Shown here: positions 18,087 through 28,230 of the stretch, piece after piece
How positions within the stretch are numbered: position 1 is the stretch's first letter
Layout of the letters: every line of letters starts with the position of its first letter
Source of the DNA: Vibrio sinaloensis
GTDB lineage: Bacteria; Pseudomonadota; Gammaproteobacteria; Enterobacterales; Vibrionaceae
Assembly: GCF_000808535.1 (NCBI RefSeq)
Contig: NZ_JWLV01000014.1
Span: 1-64,000 of the forward strand
Direction: 5' to 3'
DNA: 64,000 bases
Made by a program: the position numbers and the translations under genes
Notes under the pieces: model-generated
The model's database searches: none
The model's input: the letters and a program-made list of their open reading frames with translations, nothing else
Told to the model about the DNA's origin: nothing

Positions 18087-19211
18087 TTAGTTGAACATTG
18101 CAATAGCTTCTGCTGGGTCTACGTATTCAAGATCGAAGCTCTCCGCGACTTCTTTACACGTTACCTTACCGTGGATAACGTTTAGGCCTTCTAGGAAGCC
18201 TTTGTCTGCAAGAAGTGCTTCGCGGTAGCCCTTGTTCGCAAGCTTAACAATGTAAGGCAATGTTGCATTGTTCAGTGCGAATGTTGAAGTACGAGCAACA
18301 GCGCCTGGCATGTTTGCAACACAGTAGTGAACGACATCGTCAACAATGTACGTAGGATCTGCGTGTGTTGTCGCGTGTGATGTTTCGAAACAACCACCTT
18401 GGTCGATTGCTACGTCAACCACAGCCGCACCTGGTTTCATCTTAGCGATGTGCTCTTTTGTTACTAGCTTAGGAGCTGCTGCACCAGGGATGAGTACGGC
18501 ACCAACCACTAGGTCTGCTTCTAGAACATGCTTCTCGATCGCGTCTTCTGTAGAGTAAACCACTTTTGCTCGGCCTTGGAATTCCTCGTCTAGACGACGA
18601 AGAGTATCAACGTTACGGTCAAGGATGGTTACGTCTGCTCGTAGACCCACCGCCATACGTGCCGCGTTAGCACCAACAACACCGCCGCCGACAACAACAA
18701 CTTTCGCTGGTTCAACGCCTGGTACGCCACCTAGTAGAAGACCGCGACCACCGTGAGATTTCTCTAGAGTTTGTGCACCTGCTTGAATAGACATGCGGCC
18801 TGCAACCTCAGACATTGGCGCAAGTAGTGGCAAGCGACCCATATTATCTGTTACAGTCTCATATGCTATGCAGACAGCTTTGCTCTTGATTAGCTCTTCA
18901 GTTTGTGGAAAATCTGGTGCTAGGTGCAAATACGTAAATAAAATTTGCCCTTCTCGAAGCATTGCGCGCTCGACAGCTTGAGGTTCTTTAACCTTTACAA
19001 TCATTTCTGCTTTCGCGAAAACGTCAGCAGCAGTAGGAAGAATGGATGCGCCTACAGCGATGTAATCATCGTCTGAAAAACCGATACCTGAACCGGCATT
19101 GGTTTCAACAAAAACTTGGTGACCTTGAGACACTAGCTCGCGAACGCTTGCTGGGATCATGCCTACACGGTATTCGTGGTTTTTGATTTCCTTAGGTACG
19201 CCAATAATCAT
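18087..19211 (-). CDS. ald: alanine dehydrogenase
   Basis: NAD-dependent oxidative deamination of L-alanine to pyruvate and ammonium. The 374-residue length is typical. The N-terminal domain begins [20 protein letters not shown] with the substrate-binding Arg15. The Rossmann motif [19 protein letters not shown] (about 170-188) binds NAD, and [20 protein letters not shown] is the signature near 270-290. It is divergent from lrp with a 174-nt AT-rich gap. This arrangement is consistent with control of ald by Lrp in response to alanine or leucine, but no binding site was assigned. Confidence 0.96.
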   Translation of the reverse strand: MIIGVPKEIKNHEYRVGMIPASVRELVSQGHQVFVETNAGSGIGFSDDDYIAVGASILPTAADVFAKAEMIVKVKEPQAVERAMLREGQILFTYLHLAPDFPQTEELIKSKAVCIAYETVTDNMGRLPLLAPMSEVAGRMSIQAGAQTLEKSHGGRGLLLGGVPGVEPAKVVVVGGGVVGANAARMAVGLRADVTILDRNVDTLRRLDEEFQGRAKVVYSTEDAIEKHVLEADLVVGAVLIPGAAAPKLVTKEHIAKMKPGAAVVDVAIDQGGCFETSHATTHADPTYIVDDVVHYCVANMPGAVARTSTFALNNATLPYIVKLANKGYREALLADKGFLEGLNVIHGKVTCKEVAESFDLEYVDPAEAIAMFN

Positions 19212-19385
19212 CCTGACTCCTCATTTTATATTGGTTGTATTTAGTATGTTAGTTAGATTAACTATATGTAGGGTAATTGTATCGAATTAATATCTAGTAT
19301 AGGTGTATTTTGATAAAATTTGATACTGAATATTAAAAAGTTGTAGTATATTTTTTTGCAAGGAAGTAATAAGGTGGAATAAAAA

Positions 19386-19880
19386 ATGGCAGACAACAAT
19401 AAAAAGCCGTCCAAGGATCTAGACCGTATTGACCGCAACATTCTTAATGAGTTGCAAAAAGACGGTCGTATTTCGAATGTAGAGCTCTCTAAGCGTGTTG
19501 GTCTTTCCCCGACACCCTGTTTGGAGCGTGTGCGCAGATTAGAGCGTCAGGGGTATATTACGGGCTATACAGCGTTGCTAAATCCGCAATATCTTGATGC
19601 CTCTCTATTAGTGTTTGTTGAAATTACGTTAAATCGTGGTGCACCTGACGTCTTTGAGCAGTTTAATACCGCTGTTCAAAAACTCGATGATATCCAAGAA
19701 TGTCATCTGGTCTCTGGTGATTTTGACTACTTGTTGAAAACACGCGTGTCAGACATGAGCGCTTATCGCAAGCTGCTAGGTGATACGTTACTTCGTCTTC
19801 CGGGTGTCAATGACACGCGTACCTACGTGGTTATGGAAGAAGTGAAGCAAACCAATCAACTTGTCATCAAAACTCGTTAG
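19386..19880 (+). CDS. lrp: leucine-responsive regulatory protein
   Basis: Global Lrp/AsnC-family regulator of amino-acid metabolism, 164 residues as in E. coli. The N-terminal winged helix (DRIDRNILNELQKDGRISN, then VELSKRVGLSPTPCLERVRR) is followed by the RAM ligand domain with GDFDYLLKTRVSDMSAYRKL. A promoter candidate is TTGATA (19320-19325) with TAGTAT (19344-19349), 18-nt spacer; it is weak. AAGGTGG at 19371-19377 is the ribosome site. The gene is monocistronic, closed by a strong terminator before ftsK. Confidence 0.97.
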   Translation: MADNNKKPSKDLDRIDRNILNELQKDGRISNVELSKRVGLSPTPCLERVRRLERQGYITGYTALLNPQYLDASLLVFVEITLNRGAPDVFEQFNTAVQKLDDIQECHLVSGDFDYLLKTRVSDMSAYRKLLGDTLLRLPGVNDTRTYVVMEEVKQTNQLVIKTR

Positions 19881-19948
19881 TCAGGAAAATACCTTTCGAT
19901 ATTCTGACTTTAGGGAATTGGGTTTTAAGCCCTGATATGGTTAAATCG

Positions 19949-19985
19949 ATAGTCCGAGTAGCGTTGCTGCTCGGGCTATTTTTTT
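19949..19985 (+). terminator. lrp terminator
   Basis: ATAGTCCGAGTAGC pairs with GCTGCTCGGGCTAT (with two mismatches), followed by a run of seven T ending at 19985. Confidence 0.85.
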
Positions 19986-20033
19986 CTTACCGTTCAACAG
20001 CTGTGAGCGGTCGCTTCAATAGATAAGTTGGTT

Positions 20034-22967
20034 ATGTTCAAAGAGAACAAAAATAAAGTCGAAACGATAATCAAAACGGGTGAGGAACCTCAGTCGACTC
20101 GCTTGAATGGTCCTCAGCGTCTTAAAGAGTGCAGTCTGATTGTGATTGTACTGCTTTCTATATTGCTATCAGTCGCATTGTTAACATTTAGCCCCGCAGA
20201 CCCTTCTTGGTCTCAAACCGCTTGGGGAGGGCAGGTGGATAATGCCGGAGGCTTGGTCGGAGCTTGGTTTGCTGACACTTTGTTTTTTACTTTTGGTTCA
20301 CTCGCTTATCCAATCCCATTTATCGTTACTGTCGCAGCGTGGATCATGTTACGAAAGCGTGATGAAAATGACCCGATAGACCTAATGCTATGGGGTACGC
20401 GCCTATTGGGCTTGACCATTATAATTCTCACCAGCTGTGGACTGGCGGACATCAACTTTGACGATATTTGGTACTTCTCTTCTGGTGGTGTCATTGGTGA
20501 CGTACTGACCAGCTTGGCTTTACCGACACTGAGTCTACTTGGGACAACCTTGGTGTTGCTGTTTCTATGGGGAGCGGGGTTTACCTTGTTGACGGGCATT
20601 TCGTGGTTGAGCATTGTCGATTGGTTAGGCGAAACCACGATATCTGCATTGACCGCGTTGCTTAATCGTGTGCGAGGTGAGAGAGAGGAAGTGCTCGAGC
20701 CTCAACTTTCTGTCCCTGAGATGGCAGAGCCAGTACATGATGCTGAACAGGAAGAAGAACCTGTTCTGACGGCGAAGGACACGTTAGAAGCTGAAGATGA
20801 AACAGTAACTAATGAGCGCCGCTTTAATATTCACATGCCTGAAACCCGCCAAGAGCCAACCTTTTCAGACCCTGAACCGGAGGCTGTGCCACAAGGGCGA
20901 GTCAGTGACCCGATTGATACTATTACACCTAAGGTTGTCACGTCGCCAACGATCTCTTCTGTTCAAGAACCGACAACAGAGCGCACTCGTCAGCTAGGTG
21001 CGACGATCGAAGAGCTTGAAGCTGCCGCACAAATGGATGATGACTTTGCGAAAGGGGCAGAGCACTACAGTTCTGACGTTTATGAGCAACACTCAACTCA
21101 GCCTACGCCAAGCAATCAAAGTATTGATAACCCTATGCCTTGGAACGAAGTCGAACAAGTGGTAGAGGAACGTGAGATTACTCAGCCAGTGATAGACCAC
21201 AATGACTTAGAACAGATTACGCAACATGTAGAGCCTGAACCAACGCATCAGGAGCCAGTGATCTCAAGTTTTGACGTGGCTGACGATGAGCCGCAACACA
21301 CAATCGAGCCTACGGTAGACGAGCTTCACGATGTTGCTGTTGAAGAGGAGGACGCTGGCGATCAGGATGTCGCAGCGTTCCAAGATATTGTCGCTGATGC
21401 TCAGGCAAAAGTGGCGGCTCAGCAAAATCCGTTTTTGGTACAGCATGAACCTAACTTGCCTAAACCGGCAGAGCCTATGCCGACGCTGGAATTACTATAT
21501 CATCCAGAAAAACGTGAAAACTTCATAGACCGAGCGGCACTCGAAGAGATCGCCCGCCTCGTGGAAGCTAAGTTAGCCGACTACAAAATAAAAGCAGAAG
21601 TGGTGGATATTTTCCCTGGGCCTGTCATTACGCGCTTTGAGCTCGATTTGGCACCGGGTGTCAAAGTGAGCCGTATCTCAGGTCTGTCTATGGATTTAGC
21701 ACGCTCGTTGTCTGCCATGGCTGTGCGCGTGGTTGAGGTGATACCGGGTAAACCTTACGTTGGACTTGAACTACCGAATATGAGTCGTCAGACCGTATTC
21801 TTCTCAGATGTTGTTGGTAGCCAGCAGTTTATCGAAGCCAAATCTCCAACGACAGTTGTACTAGGTCAAGACATTGCAGGTGAAGCGGTAGTTGCTGACT
21901 TATCTAAAATGCCTCACGTGTTGGTTGCTGGTACTACGGGCTCAGGTAAATCGGTCGGTGTTAACGTGATGATTCTGAGTATGCTCTACAAAGCGACGCC
22001 AGAAGATGTGCGTTTTATCATGATTGACCCGAAAATGCTGGAGCTTTCTGTGTATGAAGGCATTCCACATTTGTTGTCCGAAGTTGTAACGGATATGAAA
22101 GACGCATCGAATGCACTGCGCTGGTGTGTGGGGGAAATGGAGCGTCGCTACAAACTGATGTCAGCGCTTGGCGTACGTAACATCAAAGGCTTTAATGATA
22201 AGTTGAAAATGGCGGCAGAGGCGGGGCACCCAATTCATGATCCACTTTGGCAGCCAGGTGACAGCATGGACGAGACCGCGCCATTGCTTGAAAAGCTGCC
22301 GTATATCGTGGTGATTGTCGACGAGTTTGCCGACCTGATGATGGTGGTAGGTAAGAAAGTAGAAGAGTTAATTGCTCGACTTGCTCAAAAAGCCCGTGCT
22401 GCGGGTATTCACCTTATCTTAGCAACACAGCGACCTTCTGTAGATGTCATTACTGGTCTTATCAAAGCAAACATCCCAACGCGGGTGGCGTTTACTGTAT
22501 CAACCAAAACGGATTCGCGTACTATCCTAGACCAAGGTGGTGCTGAGTCATTGCTTGGAATGGGTGACATGCTCTACTTGCCTCCAGGTTCAAGTCATAC
22601 AGTGCGTGTTCATGGTGCATTTGCATCCGATGACGACGTCCATGCGGTGGTGAATAACTGGAAGGCTCGTGGTAAGCCTAACTATATCGAAGAGATCACC
22701 AATGGCGACCAAGGACCGGAGGGGCTGCTTCCTGGGGAAAAACCAGAAGGCGAAGAAGAGATGGACCCACTATTCGATCAAGTTGTTGAGCACGTTGTTC
22801 AATCTAGGCGTGGTTCGGTCTCTGGCGTTCAGCGTCGATTCAAAATTGGTTATAACCGAGCTGCACGGATTGTCGAGCAGCTTGAAGCTCAAGGTATCGT
22901 GAGTGCGCCTGGGCATAATGGTAACCGAGAAGTCTTAGCTCCAGCACCTGGGCGGGATATGAACTAA
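20034..22967 (+). CDS. ftsK: DNA translocase FtsK
   Basis: Septum-anchored ATP-driven translocase that moves the replication terminus and promotes XerCD dimer resolution. At 977 residues it has an N-terminal membrane domain of about four helices (residues 35-190), a long acidic Glu/Pro/Gln-rich linker (about 215-470), and the motor domain with Walker A GTTGSGKS at 633-640 and Walker [14 protein letters not shown]. It ends in a C-terminal gamma winged helix ([20 protein letters not shown]). ATG at 20034 is taken over in-frame TTG at 20028; either is possible. Confidence 0.97.
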   Translation: MFKENKNKVETIIKTGEEPQSTRLNGPQRLKECSLIVIVLLSILLSVALLTFSPADPSWSQTAWGGQVDNAGGLVGAWFADTLFFTFGSLAYPIPFIVTVAAWIMLRKRDENDPIDLMLWGTRLLGLTIIILTSCGLADINFDDIWYFSSGGVIGDVLTSLALPTLSLLGTTLVLLFLWGAGFTLLTGISWLSIVDWLGETTISALTALLNRVRGEREEVLEPQLSVPEMAEPVHDAEQEEEPVLTAKDTLEAEDETVTNERRFNIHMPETRQEPTFSDPEPEAVPQGRVSDPIDTITPKVVTSPTISSVQEPTTERTRQLGATIEELEAAAQMDDDFAKGAEHYSSDVYEQHSTQPTPSNQSIDNPMPWNEVEQVVEEREITQPVIDHNDLEQITQHVEPEPTHQEPVISSFDVADDEPQHTIEPTVDELHDVAVEEEDAGDQDVAAFQDIVADAQAKVAAQQNPFLVQHEPNLPKPAEPMPTLELLYHPEKRENFIDRAALEEIARLVEAKLADYKIKAEVVDIFPGPVITRFELDLAPGVKVSRISGLSMDLARSLSAMAVRVVEVIPGKPYVGLELPNMSRQTVFFSDVVGSQQFIEAKSPTTVVLGQDIAGEAVVADLSKMPHVLVAGTTGSGKSVGVNVMILSMLYKATPEDVRFIMIDPKMLELSVYEGIPHLLSEVVTDMKDASNALRWCVGEMERRYKLMSALGVRNIKGFNDKLKMAAEAGHPIHDPLWQPGDSMDETAPLLEKLPYIVVIVDEFADLMMVVGKKVEELIARLAQKARAAGIHLILATQRPSVDVITGLIKANIPTRVAFTVSTKTDSRTILDQGGAESLLGMGDMLYLPPGSSHTVRVHGAFASDDDVHAVVNNWKARGKPNYIEEITNGDQGPEGLLPGEKPEGEEEMDPLFDQVVEHVVQSRRGSVSGVQRRFKIGYNRAARIVEQLEAQGIVSAPGHNGNREVLAPAPGRDMN

Positions 22968-22988
22968 ACACAGGTGAGTCAATGCATT

Positions 22989-23016
22989 AAGGGTTAGCGT
23001 CTAGCTAACCCTTTTT
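22989..23016 (+). terminator. ftsK terminator
   Basis: AAGGGTTAGC (22989-22998) pairs perfectly with GCTAACCCTT (23004-23013), followed by T to 23016. Confidence 0.9.
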
Positions 23017-23080
23017 GTATCCACAATTGGCGTGCTGGCTTGTTAATTCTCGAGGGGTAGTCAATATGCCAATACTGACA

Positions 23081-23113
23081 AAAAAAGGGCTGACGATCTC
23101 CCGTCAACCCTTT
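23081..23113 (-). terminator. dsbB terminator
   Basis: AAAGGGCTGACG (23084-23095) pairs with CGTCAACCCTTT (23102-23113) with one mismatch. Read on the minus strand the stem is followed by a T-run (23081-23086). Confidence 0.85.
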
Positions 23114-23130
23114 GTTATTTACTTAATTGG

Positions 23131-23652
23131 TTAGTTTTTACTTTTGGCAAATTGGGCAATAACGATAACGCTTAGCGCGACAAGATTACCAGCGAAAATG
23201 ACAACTAACCATTGTGGCATTGATAGTGTCAGGAACTGCCAAACAATCTTGCTACAGTCGCCATAGGCTTCAAACATCCAAGGTGCCCATTGGTTTAGTG
23301 GTGCCCAATCTGGGAAAGTGACAAATAAATCACAGGTAGCGAAAGGTGATGGATTGAATTGGTAATCGACGTGCTGCAGTGAAAGCGCCAAGCCTTTGTA
23401 CGCACTTGCTCCCCACGCAGCGAGACCGAGCCAACGAATAACAGGGTTATTTGGAGCGATAATACCAATAAGCGCCGCGCCGCCGACGCCTAACATCGCG
23501 ACACGTTCGTAGATGCACATTACGCAAGGGGAAAGCATCATGACATGTTGGAAGAACAGTGCGCACGCTTCGAAGAAAATGACAAACAGCAGAAGAAGTA
23601 ACCAAGACAGTCTGCCTTGAGAAAACGTTTTAATCGTAGAAAGAATGTTCAA
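23131..23652 (-). CDS. dsbB: disulfide bond formation protein B
   Basis: Inner-membrane quinone reductase that re-oxidises periplasmic DsbA. It has 173 residues, four hydrophobic segments and both redox pairs: Cys43-Val-Met-Cys46 in the first periplasmic loop and Cys107/Cys133 in the second. The family segment LQHVDYQFNPSPFATCDLF precedes the second pair. It lies downstream of nhaB on the same strand, separated by a terminator, and convergent with ftsK. Confidence 0.95.
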   Translation of the reverse strand: MNILSTIKTFSQGRLSWLLLLLFVIFFEACALFFQHVMMLSPCVMCIYERVAMLGVGGAALIGIIAPNNPVIRWLGLAAWGASAYKGLALSLQHVDYQFNPSPFATCDLFVTFPDWAPLNQWAPWMFEAYGDCSKIVWQFLTLSMPQWLVVIFAGNLVALSVIVIAQFAKSKN

Positions 23653-23671
23653 CGGGATACCCTGATAGAAT

Positions 23672-23700
23672 AAAAAAGCTCTGACTAATCAGAGCTTTTT
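23672..23700 (-). terminator. nhaB terminator (symmetrical)
   Basis: AAAAAGCTCTGA (23673-23684) and TCAGAGCTTTTT (23689-23700) are perfectly complementary with a 4-nt loop; in minus orientation it ends nhaB before dsbB. Confidence 0.85.
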
Positions 23701-23747
23701 ATCGTGTAAAAGTTTCAGTAGCAACAAAAACTTTTTAATAACTGCAA

Positions 23748-25337
23748 TTAATGCCCGCCAGAAACAGCGTGAGTGACATCGCCAGTGTGATGCATGATCC
23801 AACCCGCATCGTAAAACCAAGCCGTCATAGGCTCAACAAAAAATACAATGCCCGCTAAGCCAACCAGTGCAAGAACGATGGTGTATGGCAGAGCCATAAT
23901 TACCATGCGGCCGTAAGACAGACGAATCAATGGCGCAAGCGCAGACGTTAGTAGGAACAGAAATGCAGCTTGACCATTCGGTGTTGCGACAGATGGCAAG
24001 TTAGTACCTGTGTTGATAGCAACAGCAAGTAAGTCGAACTGATCGCGAGTGATAACACCTTCAACAAGCGCTGTTTTCACTTCGTTGATGTAGACCGTGC
24101 CAACGAACACGTTGTCAGACACCATAGAAAGCAAGCCATTGGCGACATAGAACAGAGCTAACTGAGTCCCTTTGTCTTCGACATGAAGTACCGCGTCGAT
24201 AACAGGTTTGAACAGCTCCTGATCAATGATTACGGCAACCACGGCAAAGAACACGGCAAGCAGCGCTGTAAATGGAAGTGCTTCTTCAAACGCTTTACCC
24301 ATCGAATGTTCTTCAATTACTCCGGTAAATGCAGTCGCCAAGATAATAACTGACAGACCAATCAAACCGACGGCAGCAAGGTGAAGAGCAAGACCAACGA
24401 TCAACCATACAGCGATTAAACCTTGAACCCACAGTTTCGCGACGTCTTGGTTTGTTCGTGTTTTACGCTCTTCCGTATCAAAATCGACCAAAATCTGACG
24501 AACGTTGTCAGGTAGGCGCGCACCGTAGCCAAATACCTTGAGTTTCTCTACTAGCACACAAGTAGTTAGGCCGCAGACGAAGACAGGCGCTGTCACTGGA
24601 AGCATTCGGATAATGAACTCACCGAAGTTCCAACCAGCTTGATCGGCAATAATTAAGTTTTGAGGCTCACCAACCATGGTCATTACGCCGCCTAGCGCTG
24701 TACCTACACCTGCATGCATAAGAAGAGAGCGAAGAAATGCGCGGTAGTTTTCTAAGTCATCACGCGTTAGCTCTGAAAGGTGATCGTCTTGTGTGTGGTC
24801 GTGTGACGCATGAGGACCCTGACCTGACGCGACTTTGTGGTAAATAGCATAGAAACCCACAGCAACACTAATAACAACCGCAATCACCGTCAGTGCATCT
24901 AGGAATGCAGACAAGAATGCTGCCGCGAAACAGAAGGCGACAGACAGCATTGATTTCGATTTTATGCCTAGCAATATTTTGGTGAAGATGAAGAGCAGCA
25001 GCTGCTTCATGAAGTAGATGCCGGCAACCATGAATACCAACAGCAACAATACTTCGATATTCGCGACTAGCTCATGCTTAACTTGCTCAGCACTTGTCAT
25101 ACCTATTGCAATGGCTTCGATTGCCAGCAAACCACCAGGCTGAAGAGGGTAGCATTTCAGTGCCATGGCTAGTGTGAAGATGAACTCCGCGACGAGCAAC
25201 CAGCCTGCAACAAATGGGTCGACAAAGAAAAAAACGATAGGATTGATAATAAGGAAAGAAATGATGGCAACTTTGTACCAATCTGGTGCTTTACCAAGAA
25301 AGTTCTTGATAAATGCGTTTCCGAGTGACATCGGCAT
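23748..25337 (-). CDS. nhaB: Na+/H+ antiporter NhaB
   Basis: Inner-membrane sodium/proton antiporter for Na+ and pH homeostasis, important in marine vibrios. At 529 residues it has about 12 hydrophobic segments. The N-terminal [19 protein letters not shown] and the internal [24 protein letters not shown] and [19 protein letters not shown] segments are NhaB hallmarks. A second ATG six bases later (25331) is also possible. It is divergent from fadR across an unusually long 690-nt gap. Confidence 0.96.
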   Translation of the reverse strand: MPMSLGNAFIKNFLGKAPDWYKVAIISFLIINPIVFFFVDPFVAGWLLVAEFIFTLAMALKCYPLQPGGLLAIEAIAIGMTSAEQVKHELVANIEVLLLLVFMVAGIYFMKQLLLFIFTKILLGIKSKSMLSVAFCFAAAFLSAFLDALTVIAVVISVAVGFYAIYHKVASGQGPHASHDHTQDDHLSELTRDDLENYRAFLRSLLMHAGVGTALGGVMTMVGEPQNLIIADQAGWNFGEFIIRMLPVTAPVFVCGLTTCVLVEKLKVFGYGARLPDNVRQILVDFDTEERKTRTNQDVAKLWVQGLIAVWLIVGLALHLAAVGLIGLSVIILATAFTGVIEEHSMGKAFEEALPFTALLAVFFAVVAVIIDQELFKPVIDAVLHVEDKGTQLALFYVANGLLSMVSDNVFVGTVYINEVKTALVEGVITRDQFDLLAVAINTGTNLPSVATPNGQAAFLFLLTSALAPLIRLSYGRMVIMALPYTIVLALVGLAGIVFFVEPMTAWFYDAGWIMHHTGDVTHAVSGGH

Positions 25338-26027
25338 GATCGCAATACTCTTAAATGTTGTTATGAATAGACACTACTCGTGCTTGTATCCATAAATCGG
25401 CGTCTCCCTGTAACACCGGCTTGATTCCTTGCCTAAGAATAGCCATATCTGTTTATCGGGAAACACTCGATCCAACAGTGACTTAGAAAAACAACATCAA
25501 CACATATCGAGATGTGATCTTGCCAAGTCACTCCCTGAGAAAGACAAGCACTCCATACTTTGGGCGCCACTGTACTCCTCAAGATTATTTAGTCAATCAA
25601 TAACTGTTTATTGACTTTTATATTAGGAGACTTTTGTTTAAAAACGCGATCAAAGTGGCGTAAACATAACACAAGAGTTGTTAAAAACAATCCTAAGTGG
25701 CAGCGGAGCGATTAAATGGGAGAATAAGACAAAATATGTGATTATATTGAATGAAAATGAAGGGTTATTTTTGCAATTTTACAAACTAAGTTTCTATTTC
25801 TGAAGGCAGTAATGACGGGTTCTCCGCAATGTTACAATTTTATTAAACTTGGAAATTATATCGATTGCGCGTTTTGAGAATATTCAAAATACCCTCAGAT
25901 AAATTAGAGTTAATGCTCTATGTGTGTTTTGAGTGCAGTTTACTTGTACTCGGTTTCCGATATGCAAAAACTAGTGGTATGATGAGTTCCCATTAGACCC
26001 ATAAGAATACAACTGGATAACACATAG
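25338..26027. other. 690-nt intergenic region between nhaB and fadR
   Basis: No convincing gene; the open frame at 25429-25614 has no ribosome site or recognisable pattern. A short hairpin, CACAT-atcgag-ATGTG, lies at about 25501-25516. The fadR-proximal half is very AT-rich. The length leaves room for separate promoters and a long nhaB leader, but I could not identify a riboswitch. Confidence 0.4.
25975..25983 (+). promoter_or_regulatory. candidate extended -10 promoter of fadR
   Basis: TGGTATGAT is an extended -10 element 45 nt before the fadR start. The best -35 is TTTCCG at 25954-25959, which is poor but acceptable for an extended -10 promoter. Confidence 0.4.
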
Positions 26028-26867
26028 ATGGTCATAAAGGCTAAAAGCCCAGCAGGATTCGCAGAGAAATACATTATTGAGAGTATTTGGAAAGGGCGTT
26101 TCCCTCCTGGTTCCATTTTACCTGCGGAACGTGAACTCTCTGAATTGATTGGCGTTACTCGTACAACGCTTCGTGAAGTGCTCCAGCGACTCGCACGCGA
26201 TGGTTGGTTAACAATTCAACACGGTAAGCCAACTCGCGTAAATCAGTTTATGGAAACGTCTGGTTTACACATCTTAGATACGCTAATGACATTAGATGCT
26301 GACAATGCAACATCGATCGTTGAAGATTTGCTTGCAGCACGTACAAATATCAGCCCTATTTTCATGCGTTACGCGTTTAAAGCGAACAAAGAAAATGCTG
26401 AAAAAACAATCACTACCGTTATAGAATCTTGTGAGTCTCTGCTTGCAGCGGATTCTTGGGATGCATTTATGCAGTCATCGCCTTACGCTGAAAAGATTCA
26501 ACAGCACATTAAAGATGATGGTGAAAAAGATGAAGCGAAGCGTCAAGCAACACTGATTGCAAAAACGTTCAACTTTTACGATTACATGCTGTTCCAACGT
26601 CTTGCATTCCATTCTGGCAACCAGATATACGGTCTGATTTTTAATGGCTTGAAGAAGCTGTATGATCGAGTGGGCAGCTACTACTTTTCTAGCCCGCAAG
26701 CGAGAAGTTTAGCGCTTAACTTTTATCGTGACCTTCTGGATGTGTGTGAGTCTGGTGATCGTGATCGAATTCTTGTCGTCGTTCGAAACTACGGTTTGGA
26801 AAGTGCTCAAATCTGGAATCAGATGAAGCTTACTCTGCCGACTAACTTCACTGAAGATGATAGCTAA
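26028..26867 (+). CDS. fadR: fatty acid metabolism regulator FadR (vibrio long form)
   Basis: GntR-family acyl-CoA sensor that represses fatty-acid degradation genes and activates unsaturated fatty-acid synthesis. The N-terminal winged helix ([20 protein letters not shown], residues 31-50) is almost the E. coli sequence. At 279 residues it is about 40 longer than E. coli FadR. The extra segment falls at about 138-178 inside the C-terminal acyl-CoA domain; in V. cholerae this insertion is known to create a second ligand site. It is convergent with the CARF gene with a shared terminator. Confidence 0.96.
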   Translation: MVIKAKSPAGFAEKYIIESIWKGRFPPGSILPAERELSELIGVTRTTLREVLQRLARDGWLTIQHGKPTRVNQFMETSGLHILDTLMTLDADNATSIVEDLLAARTNISPIFMRYAFKANKENAEKTITTVIESCESLLAADSWDAFMQSSPYAEKIQQHIKDDGEKDEAKRQATLIAKTFNFYDYMLFQRLAFHSGNQIYGLIFNGLKKLYDRVGSYYFSSPQARSLALNFYRDLLDVCESGDRDRILVVVRNYGLESAQIWNQMKLTLPTNFTEDDS

Positions 26868-26885
26868 GCCAAAAGAAGAACAAAC

Positions 26886-26914
26886 AAAAAAACGCCCTTT
26901 ACGGGCGTTTTTTT
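26886..26914. terminator. bidirectional terminator between fadR and the CARF nuclease gene
   Basis: AACGCCC (26891-26897) pairs with GGGCGTT (26903-26909), flanked by an A-run on the left and a T-run on the right. Confidence 0.9.
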
Positions 26915-26924
26915 ATAGAACGCA

Positions 26925-28097
26925 TTAGCAGTCCGCACACTCATCTTCATTGCCGCCCGCTTCACGGAACCACTGGGTTAAATGCGCTTTCAGGTCTTTC
27001 AGCTCATCTGGACCAATCAAGGCAAGGCCTAAGTCTTCCGCGCGCGTGATGTCGTTGTGACGAAGTGGGCGGAAACTCACCAGCATAGCTCGAGCTTGCA
27101 GGCCGCCGAGCAAGTCACGTAGCGATTCAAGCTTGTACAAAGTATCATCGCCATCGTCGCGCATACCTTTGGTTTTGCACTCAATGATATGCAGCTTATT
27201 ATTCACAACCGATGCGATGTCGAGCTCATTACGAACTTCACGTTCACCTAACTGACGGTAAACCTGTACGTTTAGCGAATGGTCTTGAATGGTTGGCATG
27301 TCTTGTTGTATTTGACGCACAGTACTGTGGACTAAGGTTTCTAGCCACTCACCGTTAGAGAAACGACGTGCGTCTTCGTTGGCAAAAGTGAGTACACCGT
27401 TTTCATACGTGGCAATGTCTGCTTCGACCAGATCGGTCAGCAACATGTTGAGCTCTCGGTATCCTTGTTGCTTCTCAGAAAGCGCCACATCCAACTGTTG
27501 TTCTTTCCGGCAGGTGGTTGCGAGGTAGTTAAGCGTCGCGAGACCTGGCCCTAACTCAAGTGCATTGCTTGCCCATCGCTCACCCAATTCATACAGTTTT
27601 TGGTCTAACTGAGGAGGAAGTTGATGTTCACTGAATTCGCCTCGCGCACCAAAAATAGTTAAGTAGTCATCAATTGTGATGCGGTCCTGAACTTGGGTGT
27701 CTTCTTTGCCGTCTGGGTAAAGCCAACAAAGGCGATCACTGTTTGGTTCCACGACGAAAATTGGCCAGTGATAGGTGCGGAATATTTCGTAAACCGATAA
27801 CAATCTGTGACGCAACCCACAGCTTGCATTGAGCTTCACTTCTTGGGAACGAGCTTTGAGATCTTCGGCAAGAACCGTGATGGCTTTTTTTATCTGTGAA
27901 GGGTTGGCAACATTAGGAATTTCAAAAAATTCAGAGGTGATGTCTCGTTTCGCGAGTACGTTGTGCAAACGTAAATACATGTCTTCCTGAGCTTTTACAC
28001 CAATAAAAACGATGTGGTTGCTGATGGTGCGATTGTCGAGCAAAGGAGTGACCAATCGAATAGGGTCTTGGTCGATAATGCCAACATGAACTGCCAT
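26925..28097 (-). CDS. DUF1887 CARF-domain PD-(D/E)XK nuclease (VC1899/Card1/Can2-like)
   Basis: A 390-residue protein with the DUF1887 architecture: N-terminal Rossmann-like CARF domain (about 1-150), a winged-helix middle (about 160-250) and a C-terminal PD-(D/E)XK nuclease. The nuclease core is NELDI with Asp293 and IIECKTK with Glu306 and Lys308, all intact. The CARF ligand loop reads NASCGLRHRL (90-99), where Card1-type proteins have a T-G-G-T-K motif. In type III CRISPR systems, Card1/Can2 relatives are switched on by cyclic oligoadenylate to cut nucleic acid. The V. cholerae relative VC1899 has a solved structure (PDB 1XMX) and also lies beside fadR. No CRISPR gene is visible here, so the activator and role are unknown. 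Confidence 0.9.
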   Translation of the reverse strand: MAVHVGIIDQDPIRLVTPLLDNRTISNHIVFIGVKAQEDMYLRLHNVLAKRDITSEFFEIPNVANPSQIKKAITVLAEDLKARSQEVKLNASCGLRHRLLSVYEIFRTYHWPIFVVEPNSDRLCWLYPDGKEDTQVQDRITIDDYLTIFGARGEFSEHQLPPQLDQKLYELGERWASNALELGPGLATLNYLATTCRKEQQLDVALSEKQQGYRELNMLLTDLVEADIATYENGVLTFANEDARRFSNGEWLETLVHSTVRQIQQDMPTIQDHSLNVQVYRQLGEREVRNELDIASVVNNKLHIIECKTKGMRDDGDDTLYKLESLRDLLGGLQARAMLVSFRPLRHNDITRAEDLGLALIGPDELKDLKAHLTQWFREAGGNEDECADC

Positions 28098-28176
28098 ATA
28101 TATTCCTCATGTGTGGCTTGCGAAAAGGAGTAAAGAGAAGAAGCAAGCCTATTAACCATATGATGACACTGGGTAT

Positions 28177-28210
28177 AAAAAACAAGGGCGACTAACAAAA
28201 TTAGTCGCCC
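28177..28210 (-). terminator. terminator of the minus-strand chemoreceptor gene
   Basis: GGGCGACTAA (28186-28195) pairs perfectly with TTAGTCGCCC (28201-28210). On the minus strand a T-run follows (28177-28182). Confidence 0.85.
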
Positions 28211-28230
28211 AAGGGGGTAGATAGTTGAAG

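Noticed and set aside
25429..25614. 61-codon frame in the nhaB-fadR gap as a gene
   Set aside because: No ribosome site, no hydrophobic or family pattern, and composition like the flanking non-coding DNA.
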